Origin: Carallia brachiata
Lineage: Eukaryota > Streptophyta > Magnoliopsida > Malpighiales > Rhizophoraceae
NCBI GenBank assembly: GCA_021464245.1
Contig: JADCRB010000114.1
Location: forward strand, 868,001 to 932,000
DNA: 64,000 bases
Reading direction: 5' to 3'
This document shows, one piece after another, positions 63,200 to 64,000 of the stretch. Within the stretch, counting starts at the first letter, position 1. The number at the start of each line of letters is the position of its first letter. Made by a program: the position numbers and the translations under genes. A model generated the notes under the pieces. That model had not been told where the DNA came from and did no database searches. It saw nothing but the letters and a program-made list of their open reading frames with translations.

Positions 63200-64000
63200 A
63201 AGAGGGACACGTTACGGGTGCTGTCACATGGCTAATTTTCTCACTCAAAATTACGCCTTGTGATGGCACTAAGTCACACTTAGTCTTAGCCAACCGCACA
63301 CACAGTGATTAGCACAATGGAACTTTATGAGTAAGGCACACAACTCACACACTCGAAAGAGACACAAGGGCATATACGGGAAACCTTTCCCAACCTTTTA
63401 TTACTTAACTCAAGCAATACAAAGGAACAATCACCTGAACTCTTAACAGTGTTTCACTCTTTCTCTCTGAGTGGTTTTTCTTTCACTGAGTACAAATGAC
63501 AACCCATAGGGTCTATATATAGCTGAAACCCCCAGCTATCTAGGTCTTGGAGATAAACGTTATCTCCCCACGATCTCTATCGTGGTTGATAATCCTCATC
63601 TTCCCACGTTCTCATCCATGACTCGATCCTGATAAGCCTTATCTCCCACGATCATCCATCACTTGATCTCGATAAGTCTTATCTACCCACGATCCTTTGC
63701 CATGCACGATCTGATGAGCATTATCCCGATGCTTGGCCACCCGGATGGAGCCACACCCGCACGTCCCCACGTTCCACACGTCGTAGGAGACTCGGTGCCA
63801 TGTAGTGCCATGCAGTGCCATGCAGACTTGGCCAAGACCCAGTCTTGTGTTTTGGGCCTCTTGGCCCAAGCCCATGGCCCATCTGATGGAGCCCACGAAC
63901 AAGTAGTCCAGCATCCTTTGTCCAATCCAAGTCTTGGTCCACACTGGGACCCGCATGTAGGCCCGTGCCTGCGCTGACCCTCTCAGCTTTCACCTTGTTT
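63200..64000 (-). repeat. LTR-like end of a minus-strand retrotransposon, running off the window
   Basis: On the minus strand there is a TATA box (GCTATATATAGACCC, about 63,512-63,526). About 120 bp further is a poly(A)-signal-like TAATAAAAGG, then a U5-like stretch to about 63,200. Upstream of the TATA box is a GC-richer region with GATAA-N3-TTATC palindromes. This U3-R-U5 layout suggests an LTR. No primer binding site or coding region can be confirmed. The overlapping open frames at 63,639-63,993 are on both strands and are not supported as genes. Confidence 0.45.
63552..63683. repeat. Four GATAA-N3-TTATC palindromes
   Basis: GATAAACGTTATC (63,552-63,564), GATAATCCTCATC (63,588-63,600, imperfect), GATAAGCCTTATC (63,631-63,643) and GATAAGTCTTATC (63,671-63,683). 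Starts are spaced 36-43 bp apart, each followed by a CCCACG(A/T)TC-like stretch. They lie just upstream of the TATA box on the minus strand. Confidence 0.85.

Noticed and set aside
63639..63993. Overlapping open frames on both strands at the right edge
   Set aside because: GC-rich LTR-like sequence leaves several frames open; none has a recognisable domain.

Overview
The window is eudicot nuclear DNA. Evidence: strong AT bias, multi-exon genes with GT-AG introns, plant-only protein families (CLE peptide, MLP/Bet v 1-like, WOX homeodomain) and a dense layer of plant LTR retrotransposons, MITEs and a SINE. I cannot name the species. All gene models were hand-translated from the sequence; no database was searched.

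Layout. 1-4.6 kb: a partial LTR, a 138-bp direct duplication, a terminal-repeat element carrying two nested MITEs, and a SINE. 5.1-9.96 kb: a decayed Copia element (minus strand). 10.9-11.05 kb and 17.6-18.5 kb: two relics of MLP/Bet v 1-like genes, on either side of a second decayed Copia element (plus strand, 11.3-17.0 kb). 18.6-29 kb: gene-poor, with a terminal-repeat element, a long fold-back element and a Gypsy LTR/PBS remnant. 29.2-29.6 kb: an intact CLE peptide precursor (minus). 32.5-32.7 kb: a likely solo LTR. 34.15-44.35 kb: a young Ty3/Gypsy Tat-lineage element (minus) with near-identical LTRs and a perfect 5-bp target duplication. 47.8-50.1 kb: a six-exon CREST-superfamily membrane protein gene (plus). 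52.1-55.9 kb: a nine-exon phytanoyl-CoA dioxygenase gene (minus), with a relic of a second copy at 60.3-60.7 kb. 57.3-58.35 kb: a poly(A)-tailed retroposon. 63.2-64 kb: an LTR-like end running off the window.

The most interesting item is inside the Tat element. Between the integrase and the 3' LTR is an intact, intronless 207-codon ORF for a WUSCHEL-related homeobox (WOX) protein. It has a homeodomain, a WUS-box-like TLPLFP motif and a C-terminal LxLxLxL EAR-like repression motif. A TATA box sits about 90 bp upstream of its ATG. A second, unrecognised 100-codon ORF follows, with its own TATA box and 22-bp tandem repeats upstream. The gag-pol region of this copy has several frameshifts, yet the WOX ORF is open. 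A mobile element carrying a stem-cell regulator that could alter meristem or germline identity is the best candidate here for an undescribed system.
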